From NCBI RefSeq assembly GCF_030823375.1, contig NZ_JAUSXB010000001.1, positions 2,604,001 to 2,668,000 of the forward strand: a DNA stretch of 64,000 bases, written 5' to 3'. Within the stretch, counting starts at the first letter, position 1, and each line of letters opens with the position of its first letter. The stretch comes from Pseudarthrobacter siccitolerans. GTDB taxonomy: Bacteria; Actinomycetota; Actinomycetes; Actinomycetales; Micrococcaceae. Shown in pieces: positions 23,478 to 32,062 of this stretch. The translations under genes and the position numbers were made by a program. The notes below the pieces were generated by a model that saw only the letters and a program-made list of their open reading frames with translations, searched no databases and was not told where the DNA came from.

Positions 23478-26400
23478 GTGAACAAATCCCCGCAATCAAC
23501 CCCACAGCCCCAGCAACCACCACCACTCCGGCAGCGCAGGATCCCTGCTGGCGCCAAAGCCGTGACAGCCGCCGTGGCCTCAGCTGCCATCGCCTTCACC
23601 GGGCTCCCGGCGGTCCAGGCCGACACCGCGCTGCCGCCGGTGGGAAGCGGGTTCAAGTTCGATTTCGGCCCCGGCGCCACGGCGGACGGCTACACGGCTG
23701 TAGCCGCTGGCACGCAGTACTCGGCGGCCACGAAATATGGCTTTACCGACACGTCGGGCACCTCCGGCGTGGACCGCGCCACGGGCGATCCGCTCCGTTC
23801 TGACTTTGTCCAAGCCCAGGGAAGCACCTTCCTGGTGGACCTGCCCAACGGCGACTACACCGTCAAACTCATTGCCGGCGATGCCGCGGAGGCCACGAAC
23901 ATCGCCATTACTGCCGAAACCATGGCGAAGGTGCAGGCCACGGACAAGGCCGCCGGCCAGTACCTGGAAATGGAATTCCCCATTTCGCTGGTGGACGGCC
24001 AGCTCAACCTCGATTTCAGCGGCACGGCGGCCAAGATCAATTCGCTGGTCATCTCCGCCCGCGCTCCCCGCACCGCCACCACGGACCCCGGCGTCTATCT
24101 CGCCGGTGACTCAACGGTGCAGACCTACGACCCCGGCTTCGCCCCGCAGGCAGGGTGGGGCCAGATGATTGACCGCTACTTCGATGACAAGGTCTCCTTC
24201 AAGAACCACGCCATTGGCGGGCGCAGCTCCAAGAACTTCATCACCCAGGGCCGGCTGGACGAGATCCTGAGGGTCATTAACCCCGGCGACTACCTGATGG
24301 TCCAGTTCGGGCACAATGATGCCACGATCGGCGTCGACGACCGCTACGCCTCCCCCGCCGACTACAAGGAATACCTGCGCACGTACGTGAACGGTGCGCG
24401 CCAGCGCGGCGCAACCCCCGTCCTGGTCACCCCGGTGGGACGCCGGGACTACGACGAAGCCACTGGCAAGTTCAACGTCAGCTTCCCCGAGTACGTGGCG
24501 AAGATGCAGGAACTCGCCACCGAGGAGAACGTGGCCCTGGTGGACCTCTCCGCCTCGAGCCGCGCCTACTACGACGCCATCGGCCCGGAGGACACCAAGT
24601 CCGTCTTCCTGCACGTCGATGCCGGCGTCTATCCCAACCGGCCCACCGGCACGGTGGACAACACCCACTTCCAGGAATACGGTGCCATCCAGATCGCCCG
24701 GCTCGTGGCCGGCGGAGTGAAGCAGCTCAGTGTTCCGCTGGCCGCACGCGTCAAGGAGGTCACACCGCCGTCGTCCGTTCCTGCCAAGCCGCAGGGCCTG
24801 GTGGCCGGCAGCGTTTCCAACGCCGGGGCGCTGCTGAAGTGGCAGGCCGTTGAAGGCGCGGACATTTACAAGGTCTACCGGAAGCTGGCCTCCGAACCGG
24901 ACAGTGCATTCAAGCTGACCACCACCGCCACGGTGCCCACCGCCAACCTTGCAGGGCTGGCGGAAGGCACGGCCTACAACGTCCGGGTAGCAGCCATGAA
25001 CGGCAAGGGACTCTCCGAGCCGAGCGACACCCTGAGCGTCAGCACGAAGCAGGCGAAATACAAGTTCGACTTTGGGCCGGTGGGAGCACCGCTGGAACCC
25101 GGCTACACCGAAGTCAACCGCACCATGGCCTACACCCCCGAGCGGGGCTTCGGCTTCAAGGACATCTCCGGGCTGAGCGACCGGGACCGCGGCGCCGTGA
25201 CCAGCAACCTCCTGCGCGACTTCGTCCTCAGCAGCACCAGCTTCGAGTTCCAGCTCGACGTCCCCAACGGCACCTACGCCCTAAAGACCTACCACAGCGA
25301 CTGGATCGGCTCCACCCGGACCGACGTCGCCGCGGAAGGCACTCCCTACGGCCAGGTGTCCTCGAGCAGGGCGTCATCGGCAACCAAGATCATCAACCAG
25401 GTCCTGGTCTCCGACGGACAGCTCAACCTGACCATCAGCGGCTCCGGACAGCGGCTCAACGGCGTGGAAGTCACCCCGCTGCTGGTGGGACCCACCAACC
25501 TGCACACCTCTGCCGTCAATGCCGCTTCCGAGCCGCCCACCGTTGACCTCGCCTGGGACGCAGTGGCGGACGCCGCCAGCTACAAGGTGTTCCGCCAGGC
25601 CTCGTTCGAAGCCGAACCCCGGCTGATTGCGGAGAATGTCACAGCCGCGGCTTTCCAGGACACCACCGCCTTCGCCGGCCTGAAGTACAAGTACTTCGTC
25701 ACCGCGCTGGACAGCACAGGACTCGAATCGGTCCCCTCCAACACGGTGGAAACCGCCCTGGTGGATCCCAATACCCCTGTCCCGGCGGCCACTGGGAAGG
25801 TGGACGTCGAGGCAGTGGAGAAGACAAGCGTCACGCTTAAGTGGCAGAAGGTGGCTGGGGCAGCCGTCTACCAGGTTTACCGGTCCACCTCCCCCGACGG
25901 TCCTTTTGACTACGTGGGCCGGGCCACCGAGGTGAACTACACGGACTTCACTGTGCTGACCACCATCAAGTACTACTACCGTGTCACCACGCTGAACAAG
26001 GGCGGCGAATCCGCGCCCTCTCCGGTGGTGGGAACTGAGAAGGTCACGGTGGTGAACCGGCAGATGGAGAAGCTGGACCGCGCCCCCGTGGCATTGCTGA
26101 CCAGCGAAGGCGTCCGTGTGGGCTGGCGGATGCTCGGCCTTGATCCGGAGCAGATCGGCTTCCATGTGATCCGCGACGGCGTGCAGCTCACCGATGAGCC
26201 GATCCGCAGCAGCACCACCTTCCTTGATCCGGACGGAACCGCATCCTCCAAGTACGTCGTCAAGGCAGTGGGCAACGGCGGAGACCAGCTCACCGCGGAG
26301 TTCACGCCGCTGGCCCAGGACTACCTTGCCATCAAGCTGGACAAGCCTGCCGACGATTACACCAAGGACGGCCAGCCGTACAGCTACTCCGCTGGCGACT

Positions 26401-27872
26401 CGAGCGTGGCTGACCTGGACGGCGACGGCACGTACGAAGTCCTGCAGATGTGGTCCCCGTCCAACTCCAAGGACAACTCGCAGGCAGGCTACACCGGCAC
26501 TGTCTACGTGGATGCCTACAGGATGGACGGCACCAGGCTCTGGCGCATCAACATGGGCCCGAACATCCGTGCCGGCGCCCACTACACCCAGCTGCTCGCC
26601 TACGACTTCGACGGCGACGGCAAGGCTGAAGTTGCGATGAAGACGGCGGACGGTACGCGTGACGCGGCCGGCACCGTGATCGGCAACCCGAGCGCCGATT
26701 ACCGCAACAGCAGCGGGTACGTGCTCACGGGCGACGAGTTCCTGACCGTGTTCCACGGTGCCACCGGCACGGTGATGGACACGGTGAAGTACGACCCGCC
26801 GCGCGGAGACGTGGGCGCCTGGGGTGACACCTACGGAAACCGGGTGGACCGCTTCCTTGGCGCCGTGGCCTACCTGGACGGCGAACACCCTTCCATGATG
26901 TTCAGCCGCGGCTACTACACACGGGCGGTTCTGGCCACCTACGACCTGGTGGGCGGCAAGATCATCAAACGCTGGGTCTTCGATTCGGATATTGCCGGCG
27001 CCCAGTACCGGGGCCAGGGCAACCACAACCTGTCCGTGGTGGATGTGGACGCTGACGGCAAGGACGAGTTTGTCTTCGGTTCCATGACCATCGACGACAA
27101 CGGCAAGCCGCTGTACACCACCGGCCTGGGCCACGGTGATGCTATCCACACCAGTGACCTTGACCCGTCCCGTCCCGGGCTCGAGACGTTCGCCGCCCAC
27201 GAGGAAATGGGTTCCAGCGGCAACAGGGGTGCCACCTTCCGCGATGCACGTACCGGCGAAGTGCTGTGGAGCATCCCGGCCACCAAGGACACCGGACGTG
27301 CTGCGGCGGGAGACATCGACCCCCGTTTCCCGGGTGCGGAGGGATGGGCCATCGGCGGTGACGCTGCCTGGAACTCCCCGGTGGGTGAACTGCGGTCCGC
27401 CAAGGGCCAGCTGATCGCGAACAAGATCCCGGCAGCCAACTTCCTTGCCTGGTGGGACGGCGACCTGCTGCGTGAGATCGTGGACCACGACTGGAATGCA
27501 TCGGCCAACACGGGAACACCGAGCATCGCCAAGTGGAACTGGGAGACCCAGTCCAGCGACCGGCTGCTGACCGCCACCGGCGCGAAATCCAACAACAGCA
27601 CCAAGGGCACGCCCGCCATCCAGGCAGACCTCCTGGGTGACTGGCGCGAGGAGATCGCCTGGCCTTCGGCCGACAGCACGGAGCTGCGGATCTACACCAC
27701 CACCGCAGGCACCGACGTCCGGCTCCGCACGCTGATGCATGATCCGGCGTACCGCCTCTCGGTGGCCCGCGAGAACATCTCCTACAACCAGCCGCCGCAT
27801 CCCAGCTTCTATATTGGGGAGGGCATGGAACGCCCGGCCCAGCCGGACATCGTGTACACCCGCGCCGGCTAG
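23478..27872 (+). CDS. Secreted rhamnogalacturonan acetylesterase-PL11 lyase fusion
   Basis: A 1464-residue secreted enzyme for pectin rhamnogalacturonan-I. Order: signal peptide (about residues 15-47); malectin-like module (59-194, KFDFGPGATADGYT); CE12 SGNH esterase (205-420) with Ser212 in GDSTVQTYD, Asn280 in FGHNDA and Asp394/His397 in DNTHF; FnIII (434-522); second malectin-like module (527-668, KFDFGPVGAPLEPGYT); two FnIII (669-858); PL11 lyase (865-1464) with DLDGDG and DFDGDGK calcium-binding loops and YRGQGNHNLSVVDVDADGKDEF. GTG 23478 is chosen since AAGGAG (23466-23471) directly abuts ATG 23472 but is 6 nt from GTG. Esterase and lyase are normally separate proteins. Confidence 0.9.
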   Translation: MNKSPQSTPQPQQPPPLRQRRIPAGAKAVTAAVASAAIAFTGLPAVQADTALPPVGSGFKFDFGPGATADGYTAVAAGTQYSAATKYGFTDTSGTSGVDRATGDPLRSDFVQAQGSTFLVDLPNGDYTVKLIAGDAAEATNIAITAETMAKVQATDKAAGQYLEMEFPISLVDGQLNLDFSGTAAKINSLVISARAPRTATTDPGVYLAGDSTVQTYDPGFAPQAGWGQMIDRYFDDKVSFKNHAIGGRSSKNFITQGRLDEILRVINPGDYLMVQFGHNDATIGVDDRYASPADYKEYLRTYVNGARQRGATPVLVTPVGRRDYDEATGKFNVSFPEYVAKMQELATEENVALVDLSASSRAYYDAIGPEDTKSVFLHVDAGVYPNRPTGTVDNTHFQEYGAIQIARLVAGGVKQLSVPLAARVKEVTPPSSVPAKPQGLVAGSVSNAGALLKWQAVEGADIYKVYRKLASEPDSAFKLTTTATVPTANLAGLAEGTAYNVRVAAMNGKGLSEPSDTLSVSTKQAKYKFDFGPVGAPLEPGYTEVNRTMAYTPERGFGFKDISGLSDRDRGAVTSNLLRDFVLSSTSFEFQLDVPNGTYALKTYHSDWIGSTRTDVAAEGTPYGQVSSSRASSATKIINQVLVSDGQLNLTISGSGQRLNGVEVTPLLVGPTNLHTSAVNAASEPPTVDLAWDAVADAASYKVFRQASFEAEPRLIAENVTAAAFQDTTAFAGLKYKYFVTALDSTGLESVPSNTVETALVDPNTPVPAATGKVDVEAVEKTSVTLKWQKVAGAAVYQVYRSTSPDGPFDYVGRATEVNYTDFTVLTTIKYYYRVTTLNKGGESAPSPVVGTEKVTVVNRQMEKLDRAPVALLTSEGVRVGWRMLGLDPEQIGFHVIRDGVQLTDEPIRSSTTFLDPDGTASSKYVVKAVGNGGDQLTAEFTPLAQDYLAIKLDKPADDYTKDGQPYSYSAGDSSVADLDGDGTYEVLQMWSPSNSKDNSQAGYTGTVYVDAYRMDGTRLWRINMGPNIRAGAHYTQLLAYDFDGDGKAEVAMKTADGTRDAAGTVIGNPSADYRNSSGYVLTGDEFLTVFHGATGTVMDTVKYDPPRGDVGAWGDTYGNRVDRFLGAVAYLDGEHPSMMFSRGYYTRAVLATYDLVGGKIIKRWVFDSDIAGAQYRGQGNHNLSVVDVDADGKDEFVFGSMTIDDNGKPLYTTGLGHGDAIHTSDLDPSRPGLETFAAHEEMGSSGNRGATFRDARTGEVLWSIPATKDTGRAAAGDIDPRFPGAEGWAIGGDAAWNSPVGELRSAKGQLIANKIPAANFLAWWDGDLLREIVDHDWNASANTGTPSIAKWNWETQSSDRLLTATGAKSNNSTKGTPAIQADLLGDWREEIAWPSADSTELRIYTTTAGTDVRLRTLMHDPAYRLSVARENISYNQPPHPSFYIGEGMERPAQPDIVYTRAG

Positions 27873-27886
27873 CCTTCTGATCCACC

Positions 27887-27920
27887 GCTGCCCCGTCCGC
27901 CTTCCGGCGGGCGGGGCAGC
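27887..27920 (+). terminator. Terminator of the esterase-lyase gene
   Basis: A 15-bp stem with one G-U pair (27887-27901 with 27906-27920), TTCC loop, then TTCAATT. Confidence 0.85.
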
Positions 27921-28016
27921 TTCAATTAACTGGATCCTCCCCTCAGCCGGTTGCCCCGCCTGGCTTTGTTGCAGGCCCGACCGGCCGGTAACCGGAAGCG
28001 TCAGTATGATCGCAGC

Positions 28017-28988
28017 ATGACTGAGACCGGCACCCCCAATTCCGTAACCCTCCGCTTCCTGGCCGCCCCCATGGACGTGGGCCACAGCGGATCGGTGGAC
28101 GCCGGAACGGTGCTGGAGTGGGTGGACAAGGCCGCTTATGCCGCGGCAGTGGGCTGGGCCAAGTCCTACTGCGTCACGGCCTATGTGGGGAACATCCACT
28201 TCGCGGATCCGGTGAACAGCGGGGACATGGTGGAAGTTGAAGCCACCATTGTCTACACCGGGCGCTCGTCAATGCATATCCGCACCGTTGTGTCCTCCGG
28301 TGATCCCAAAGGCGGCCCTGCCACCATGCGCAGCCAATGCATGGTGATCTTTGTTGCTGTCGGGGAGGATGGAAAACCCATCCCGGTCAAGCAGTTTGAG
28401 CCCGTCACGGTTGAAGAGATCGAGCAGCGGGACCATGCGCTGGCCCGCGTCAAGATCCGCGAGCAGATCGTGGAAGCCATGAACCGGCAGGAATATACCG
28501 ATGCGGGCACGGCCGAGCGGGTGACCCTCCGGTTCATGGCCGCTCCCACGGACGTGAACTGGGGCGGGAAGGTGCACGGAGGCATCGTGATGAAGTGGAT
28601 CGACGAAGCCGCCTACGTCTGCGCCTCCCGCTACTGCGGAATGGACACGGTGGCCGTGTTCTCCGGCGGCGTCCGCTTCTACCGCCCACTGCTGATCGGC
28701 CACGTCGTGGAAGTTGAGGCCCGGCTCGTGTACACGGGAACCAAGGGCATGCATATCGCAGTCCACGTCCGGTCCGGGGACCCCAAGAGCCGGGACATGA
28801 ACCTCACCACCTATTGCCTGACGGTGATGGTGGCGCGCGACGCCGAGGGCACCTCGGTGCCTGTCCCCGCCTGGGTGCCGGTCACCGATGAGGACAAGCG
28901 GCTCCACGCACATGCCCGCGAGCTGCTGGAAATCAGGGGCCAGGCGCCCGGGAACCGGCTGCCCAACCACCTGCTCGCGCAGGGCTGA
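28017..28988 (+). CDS. Acyl-CoA thioesterase, double hotdog
   Basis: A 323-residue protein of two tandem YciA-type hotdog domains. Repeat 1 has LRFLAAPMDVGHSGSVDAGTVLEWVDKAAYA. Repeat 2 has LRFMAAPTDVNWGGKVHGGIVMKWIDEAAYV. Both have VEVEATIVYTGRSSMHI or VEVEARLVYTGTKGMHI. The catalytic Asp/Asn loop is DVNWGGKVHGG in repeat 2 and differs in repeat 1, so only one site may be active. It hydrolyses acyl-CoA. TATGAT (28004-28009) ends 7 nt before the ATG and no ribosome site exists, so the mRNA is likely leaderless; the upstream in-frame ATG at 27951 lies before that promoter. Confidence 0.88.
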   Translation: MTETGTPNSVTLRFLAAPMDVGHSGSVDAGTVLEWVDKAAYAAAVGWAKSYCVTAYVGNIHFADPVNSGDMVEVEATIVYTGRSSMHIRTVVSSGDPKGGPATMRSQCMVIFVAVGEDGKPIPVKQFEPVTVEEIEQRDHALARVKIREQIVEAMNRQEYTDAGTAERVTLRFMAAPTDVNWGGKVHGGIVMKWIDEAAYVCASRYCGMDTVAVFSGGVRFYRPLLIGHVVEVEARLVYTGTKGMHIAVHVRSGDPKSRDMNLTTYCLTVMVARDAEGTSVPVPAWVPVTDEDKRLHAHARELLEIRGQAPGNRLPNHLLAQG

Positions 28989-29030
28989 CCCAGCAAAGCG
29001 CTGAGTCTGGACCCACGCCGGGCGAGGGCT

Positions 29031-30422
29031 TTAGAAGCCGCCGCCACCGCTGCCACCCGCGTCGCCCGCCATATTGGCGAAGCGGGAATAGTGGCCCTGG
29101 AAGGCCACCACGATGTCCTTGGTGGGACCGTTACGGTGCTTGGCCACCAGGATGTCCGCTTCTCCGGCGCGGGGGGATTCTTTGTCGTAGACGTCCTCGC
29201 GGTGCAGCAGGATCACCATGTCCGCGTCCTGCTCAATGGAGCCGGATTCACGGAGATCGGACACCATGGGCCGCTTGTCCGAGCGCTGTTCCGAACCACG
29301 GTTCAGCTGGGACAGGGCAATGACGGGGACCTGGAGTTCCTTGGCCAGCAGTTTCAGTGCACGGGAGAATTCGGAAACTTCCTGCTGCCGCGACTCTACC
29401 TTCTTGCCGGAGCTCATCAGCTGAAGGTAGTCGAGGATTACCAGCTTGAGATCATGCTGCTGCTTCAGCCGGCGGCACTTGGCCCGGATTTCCATCAGGG
29501 ACATATTGGGACTGTCATCGATGAACAGCGGGGCATCGTTCATCCGGCCCATGGTGGTGGCGATCTTGGACCACTGCTCATCCTTGATGGTTCCCTTGCG
29601 GAGGTCCTGCAGCCCAATGGTGGCCTCGGCGGAGAGCAGGCGCATGGCAATCTCGTTCCGGCCCATTTCGAGCGAGAACATCACGGTGGCCAGGTTGTTC
29701 TTGATAGCTGCGGAGCGGGCGAAATCCAGGGCGAAGGTTGACTTACCTACGGCGGGGCGCGCGGCAATAACGATCATCTGGCCGGGGTGGAGTCCGTGAG
29801 TGAGCTCATCGAGCTCGTAAAAGCCGGTGGGGACACCTGTCATGCCTTCACCACGGTGTCCGGATGCCTCGATTTCATCCACGGTGGACTCCATGACGTC
29901 CTTGAGCACCACATAATCCTCGGCGGTGCGCCGCTCGGCCACGGCGTAGACCTCGGCCTGGGCCTGGTTGACCAGATCCTCCACTTCGCCGTCCGAGCCG
30001 TAGCCCAGCTGGACAATCTTGGTGCCGGCATTCACGAGCCGCCGGAGGACAGCGCGTTCGGCAACGATCTCGGCGTAATAGCCGGCGTTTGCTGCGGTGG
30101 GAACGGTCTGGATCAGCTCGTGGAGGTAGGCGGGACCGCCGATCCGGTTGATCTCGGCACGCTTGGTGAGCTCGTCGGAGACGGTGACGGCATCCGCGGG
30201 CTCACCGCGGCCATACAGGTCAATGATGGCCTCGTAGATGGTTTCGTGCGCGGGGCGGTAGAAGTCCTGGCCGCGGAGGATTTCAACGACGTCGGCGATG
30301 GCGTCCTTGGACAGCATCATGCCGCCCAGAACCGACTGCTCGGCGGGAATATCCTGCGGAGGCTTCCGGCTCGCGTCCGATCCTCGGGTGGCCTCGACCG
30401 GGTCCAGATGCGCTATAGACAA
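29031..30422 (-). CDS. dnaB: Replicative DNA helicase DnaB
   Basis: A 463-residue hexameric helicase. The N-terminal primase-interaction domain (QSVLGGMMLSKDAIADV) leads to a RecA-like core with Walker A ARPAVGKST, Walker B VILDYLQLM, ALSQLNRGSEQR and the arginine-finger region. No intein interrupts it, although inteins are frequent at these motifs in actinobacterial DnaB. The start codon is TTG (30422-30420), supported by GGAGGA 8 nt upstream; no in-frame ATG fits. It is unwound-strand entry at the replication fork, loaded with DnaA/DnaC-type help. It lies upstream of a DnaA-box cluster. Confidence 0.96.
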   Translation of the reverse strand: MSIAHLDPVEATRGSDASRKPPQDIPAEQSVLGGMMLSKDAIADVVEILRGQDFYRPAHETIYEAIIDLYGRGEPADAVTVSDELTKRAEINRIGGPAYLHELIQTVPTAANAGYYAEIVAERAVLRRLVNAGTKIVQLGYGSDGEVEDLVNQAQAEVYAVAERRTAEDYVVLKDVMESTVDEIEASGHRGEGMTGVPTGFYELDELTHGLHPGQMIVIAARPAVGKSTFALDFARSAAIKNNLATVMFSLEMGRNEIAMRLLSAEATIGLQDLRKGTIKDEQWSKIATTMGRMNDAPLFIDDSPNMSLMEIRAKCRRLKQQHDLKLVILDYLQLMSSGKKVESRQQEVSEFSRALKLLAKELQVPVIALSQLNRGSEQRSDKRPMVSDLRESGSIEQDADMVILLHREDVYDKESPRAGEADILVAKHRNGPTKDIVVAFQGHYSRFANMAGDAGGSGGGGF

Positions 30423-30583
30423 AGCTGCCGTCCTCCATTGTGTACCGGGAACCTGGGTGCCCGGTGACTAACCATCCTGCTAAGGCGTTGCGTGGCAAAG
30501 CCGCGCTCCGCCACCTGTCCAGGTCTACCGGCGGGGTCTGACAATCCTGCCCACCAGCCTCCGCATCGGCTGCCGACTCAGAG

Positions 30584-31060
30584 TTATCCCCACTATCCAC
30601 AGGTTTTCCACAACGGATGCTTCCTGCAGGATGAGCGGTTTTCTCCAGCCCCGCCGAATGCTCTCTGTGAGCCGGCCCGGGCGCCGAAGAACAGGTACCC
30701 CGCTACGCTAGCCCCCAAGGGTCCAGCCACAAAGCCAGCAGGCGTCGAGGGGTGTGGATAACCTGTGCAGTACGGGGCATAGCTTGTGCACAGCCTGTGG
30801 GGAAACCTGTGGATACAAAAAAAGTTTACCTCCATGCAAGGCGCTGACCAGCGAAAACGCCGGTCCGGACGTGTGGAGTAAATATTTCTTCTGTGGAATT
30901 TCATCCACAGCGCGTGTCGCCCGAAGCTGCCAGAGAAACGCCCGCCATCGGTCCAAGCGGGGGCTGCGGCAGCTTTGTGGCCGCCCTCATATTCCACCCG
31001 GGACGTTAGCCCCGCTTCAAGCCGGCCTCCATGCGGCGAGGTGAATATTGCTGTGGATAA
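30584..31060. promoter_or_regulatory. Cluster of DnaA boxes outside oriC
   Basis: Seven 9-mers with 0-1 mismatch to TTATCCACA: plus 30584-30592, 30593-30601, 30604-30612 and 30901-30909; minus 30753-30761 (perfect), 30808-30816 and 31052-31060 (perfect). Weaker ones are at 30796-30804 and 30872-30880. The first three are nearly contiguous. AT-rich patches lie at about 30825-30840 and 30877-30900. The 660-bp gap (30423-31085) has no gene. It may regulate dnaB or titrate DnaA. True oriC should be beyond trxB. Confidence 0.8.
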
Positions 31061-31085
31061 ACCGGATCTGGCATAAGCTCTATGC

Positions 31086-31358
31086 ATGGGCGAACTACTG
31101 CTGGTCCTGTTGCCTGCGATCGTTTTGGTGGCGCTCATCTGGGGCCTTTTTACGGCCCTGAGGCCGCGCGACTCGGGAATGTCTGACGCCGAAAAATACC
31201 AGCGCCACCTGGCGGAGCGTTCTGCCCAGCATTACGCGGCGCAAGTCCAGGCTGCCACCGCTGCCCGGGCCCAGCTCGAGCGGAACACCATGCCCAGCCA
31301 GAACTCCCAGGCATCATCGGACCTGGCCGCTGCCAGGAAGCACATAGAACGGCGTTAG
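31086..31358 (+). CDS. Small membrane protein, 90 aa
   Basis: One N-terminal helix (MGELLLVLLPAIVLVALIWGLFTAL), then a helical, polar, charged segment (DAEKYQRHLAERSAQHYAAQVQAATAARAQLE) that could form a coiled coil. The ATG lies 6 nt past TAAGCT, and there is no ribosome site, so the message may be leaderless. The stop is 2 nt before the next gene, suggesting a coupled pair. Function unknown. Confidence 0.7.
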   Translation: MGELLLVLLPAIVLVALIWGLFTALRPRDSGMSDAEKYQRHLAERSAQHYAAQVQAATAARAQLERNTMPSQNSQASSDLAAARKHIERR

Positions 31359-31360
31359 AC

Positions 31361-31930
31361 ATGGAATCCCTTGTGGCCCCGGTCCTTATCCTCCTTGCAG
31401 TGGTAGCCGGAGTAATACTGGCCATCCGGACCATTGGCAGGCGGAAGGCCGCCCGCGGGGCTGAACCGGCAGCACCTGCCCCCACTCCCGCGGAGTTGGC
31501 GCGGACAGCCGCCGCCAGACTCTCGGAAGAAGAACATCGCAGGCTTTATGCCCTGATCGCCCAGGGGCAGGCGATGGCTGCGATCAAGCTGTACTACGAG
31601 GCCACCGGAGAGGGCCTTCGGGCGTCCCGTGATGCGGTGGGTGCGTTGGCGGCCCACCCCCAGCCCTACCGGGGTCCTGAGGCGCCTCCTGCCGCCGTTG
31701 AAGATGACGACGACGAGCCGCAGCGCTTCCCCTACCGCTACCGGGCCATCGCCAGCAAGGGCGACGTGACCCGGGAAGTCAGCAGCAACATGCTCAACGA
31801 CGAAATCTACGGCCGGATCCGCACACTGGCCCGCAATGGGGACACAGAGGCTGCGGTCACAGCGCTCACCCGGCATTCTGATATTTCCATGAAGCAGGCC
31901 CGGGAGTTCATCGAACTGCTGGACGACTGA
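31361..31930 (+). CDS. Membrane-anchored protein with L7/L12 C-terminal-like repeats
   Basis: A 189-residue protein with an N-terminal helix (residues 4-23, LVAPVLILLAVVAGVILAI), a linker, and two short helical modules. Module 1 (about 58-95, LYALIAQGQAMAAIKLYYEATGEGLRASRDAV) resembles the AIKxYrexTGxGLxeAkdaV helix-turn-helix of ribosomal L7/L12; module 2 (about 148-186, RIRTLARNGDTEAAVTALTRHSDISMKQAREFIELL) is a more degenerate copy. I infer a factor-binding role but cannot say which. Coupled to the preceding gene by a 2-nt gap. Confidence 0.7.
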   Translation: MESLVAPVLILLAVVAGVILAIRTIGRRKAARGAEPAAPAPTPAELARTAAARLSEEEHRRLYALIAQGQAMAAIKLYYEATGEGLRASRDAVGALAAHPQPYRGPEAPPAAVEDDDDEPQRFPYRYRAIASKGDVTREVSSNMLNDEIYGRIRTLARNGDTEAAVTALTRHSDISMKQAREFIELLDD

Positions 31931-32000
31931 TTTCCCGTTGCGTTTGTCCGGTTGGACGGTTTACCCGGCACCGCGGAGCGCTTTGAGGCCAGCACGCAGA

Positions 32001-32044
32001 AGGTGGCCGGGACGGCATCCTTACGGATACAGTCCCGGCCACCT
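32001..32044. terminator. Bidirectional hairpin terminator
   Basis: A perfect 13-bp stem (32001-32013 with 32032-32044), with an internal ATCC/GGAT hairpin, stands between the convergent genes ending at 31930 and 32063. Confidence 0.78.
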
Positions 32045-32062
32045 CAGTCGCTTCTGCCGGAC

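Noticed and set aside
25374..28199. A 941-codon open frame on the minus strand, plus many other long antisense frames
   Set aside because: It is antisense to the rhamnogalacturonan enzyme and has no motifs; long shadow frames are expected in GC-rich DNA.
29031..30422. Intein in DnaB
   Set aside because: Walker A, Walker B and following motifs read through at the usual spacing with 463 residues in total.
30423..31085. oriC
   Set aside because: The DnaA boxes are real, but no dnaA, dnaN or par genes flank them; the usual origin context lies beyond the window.
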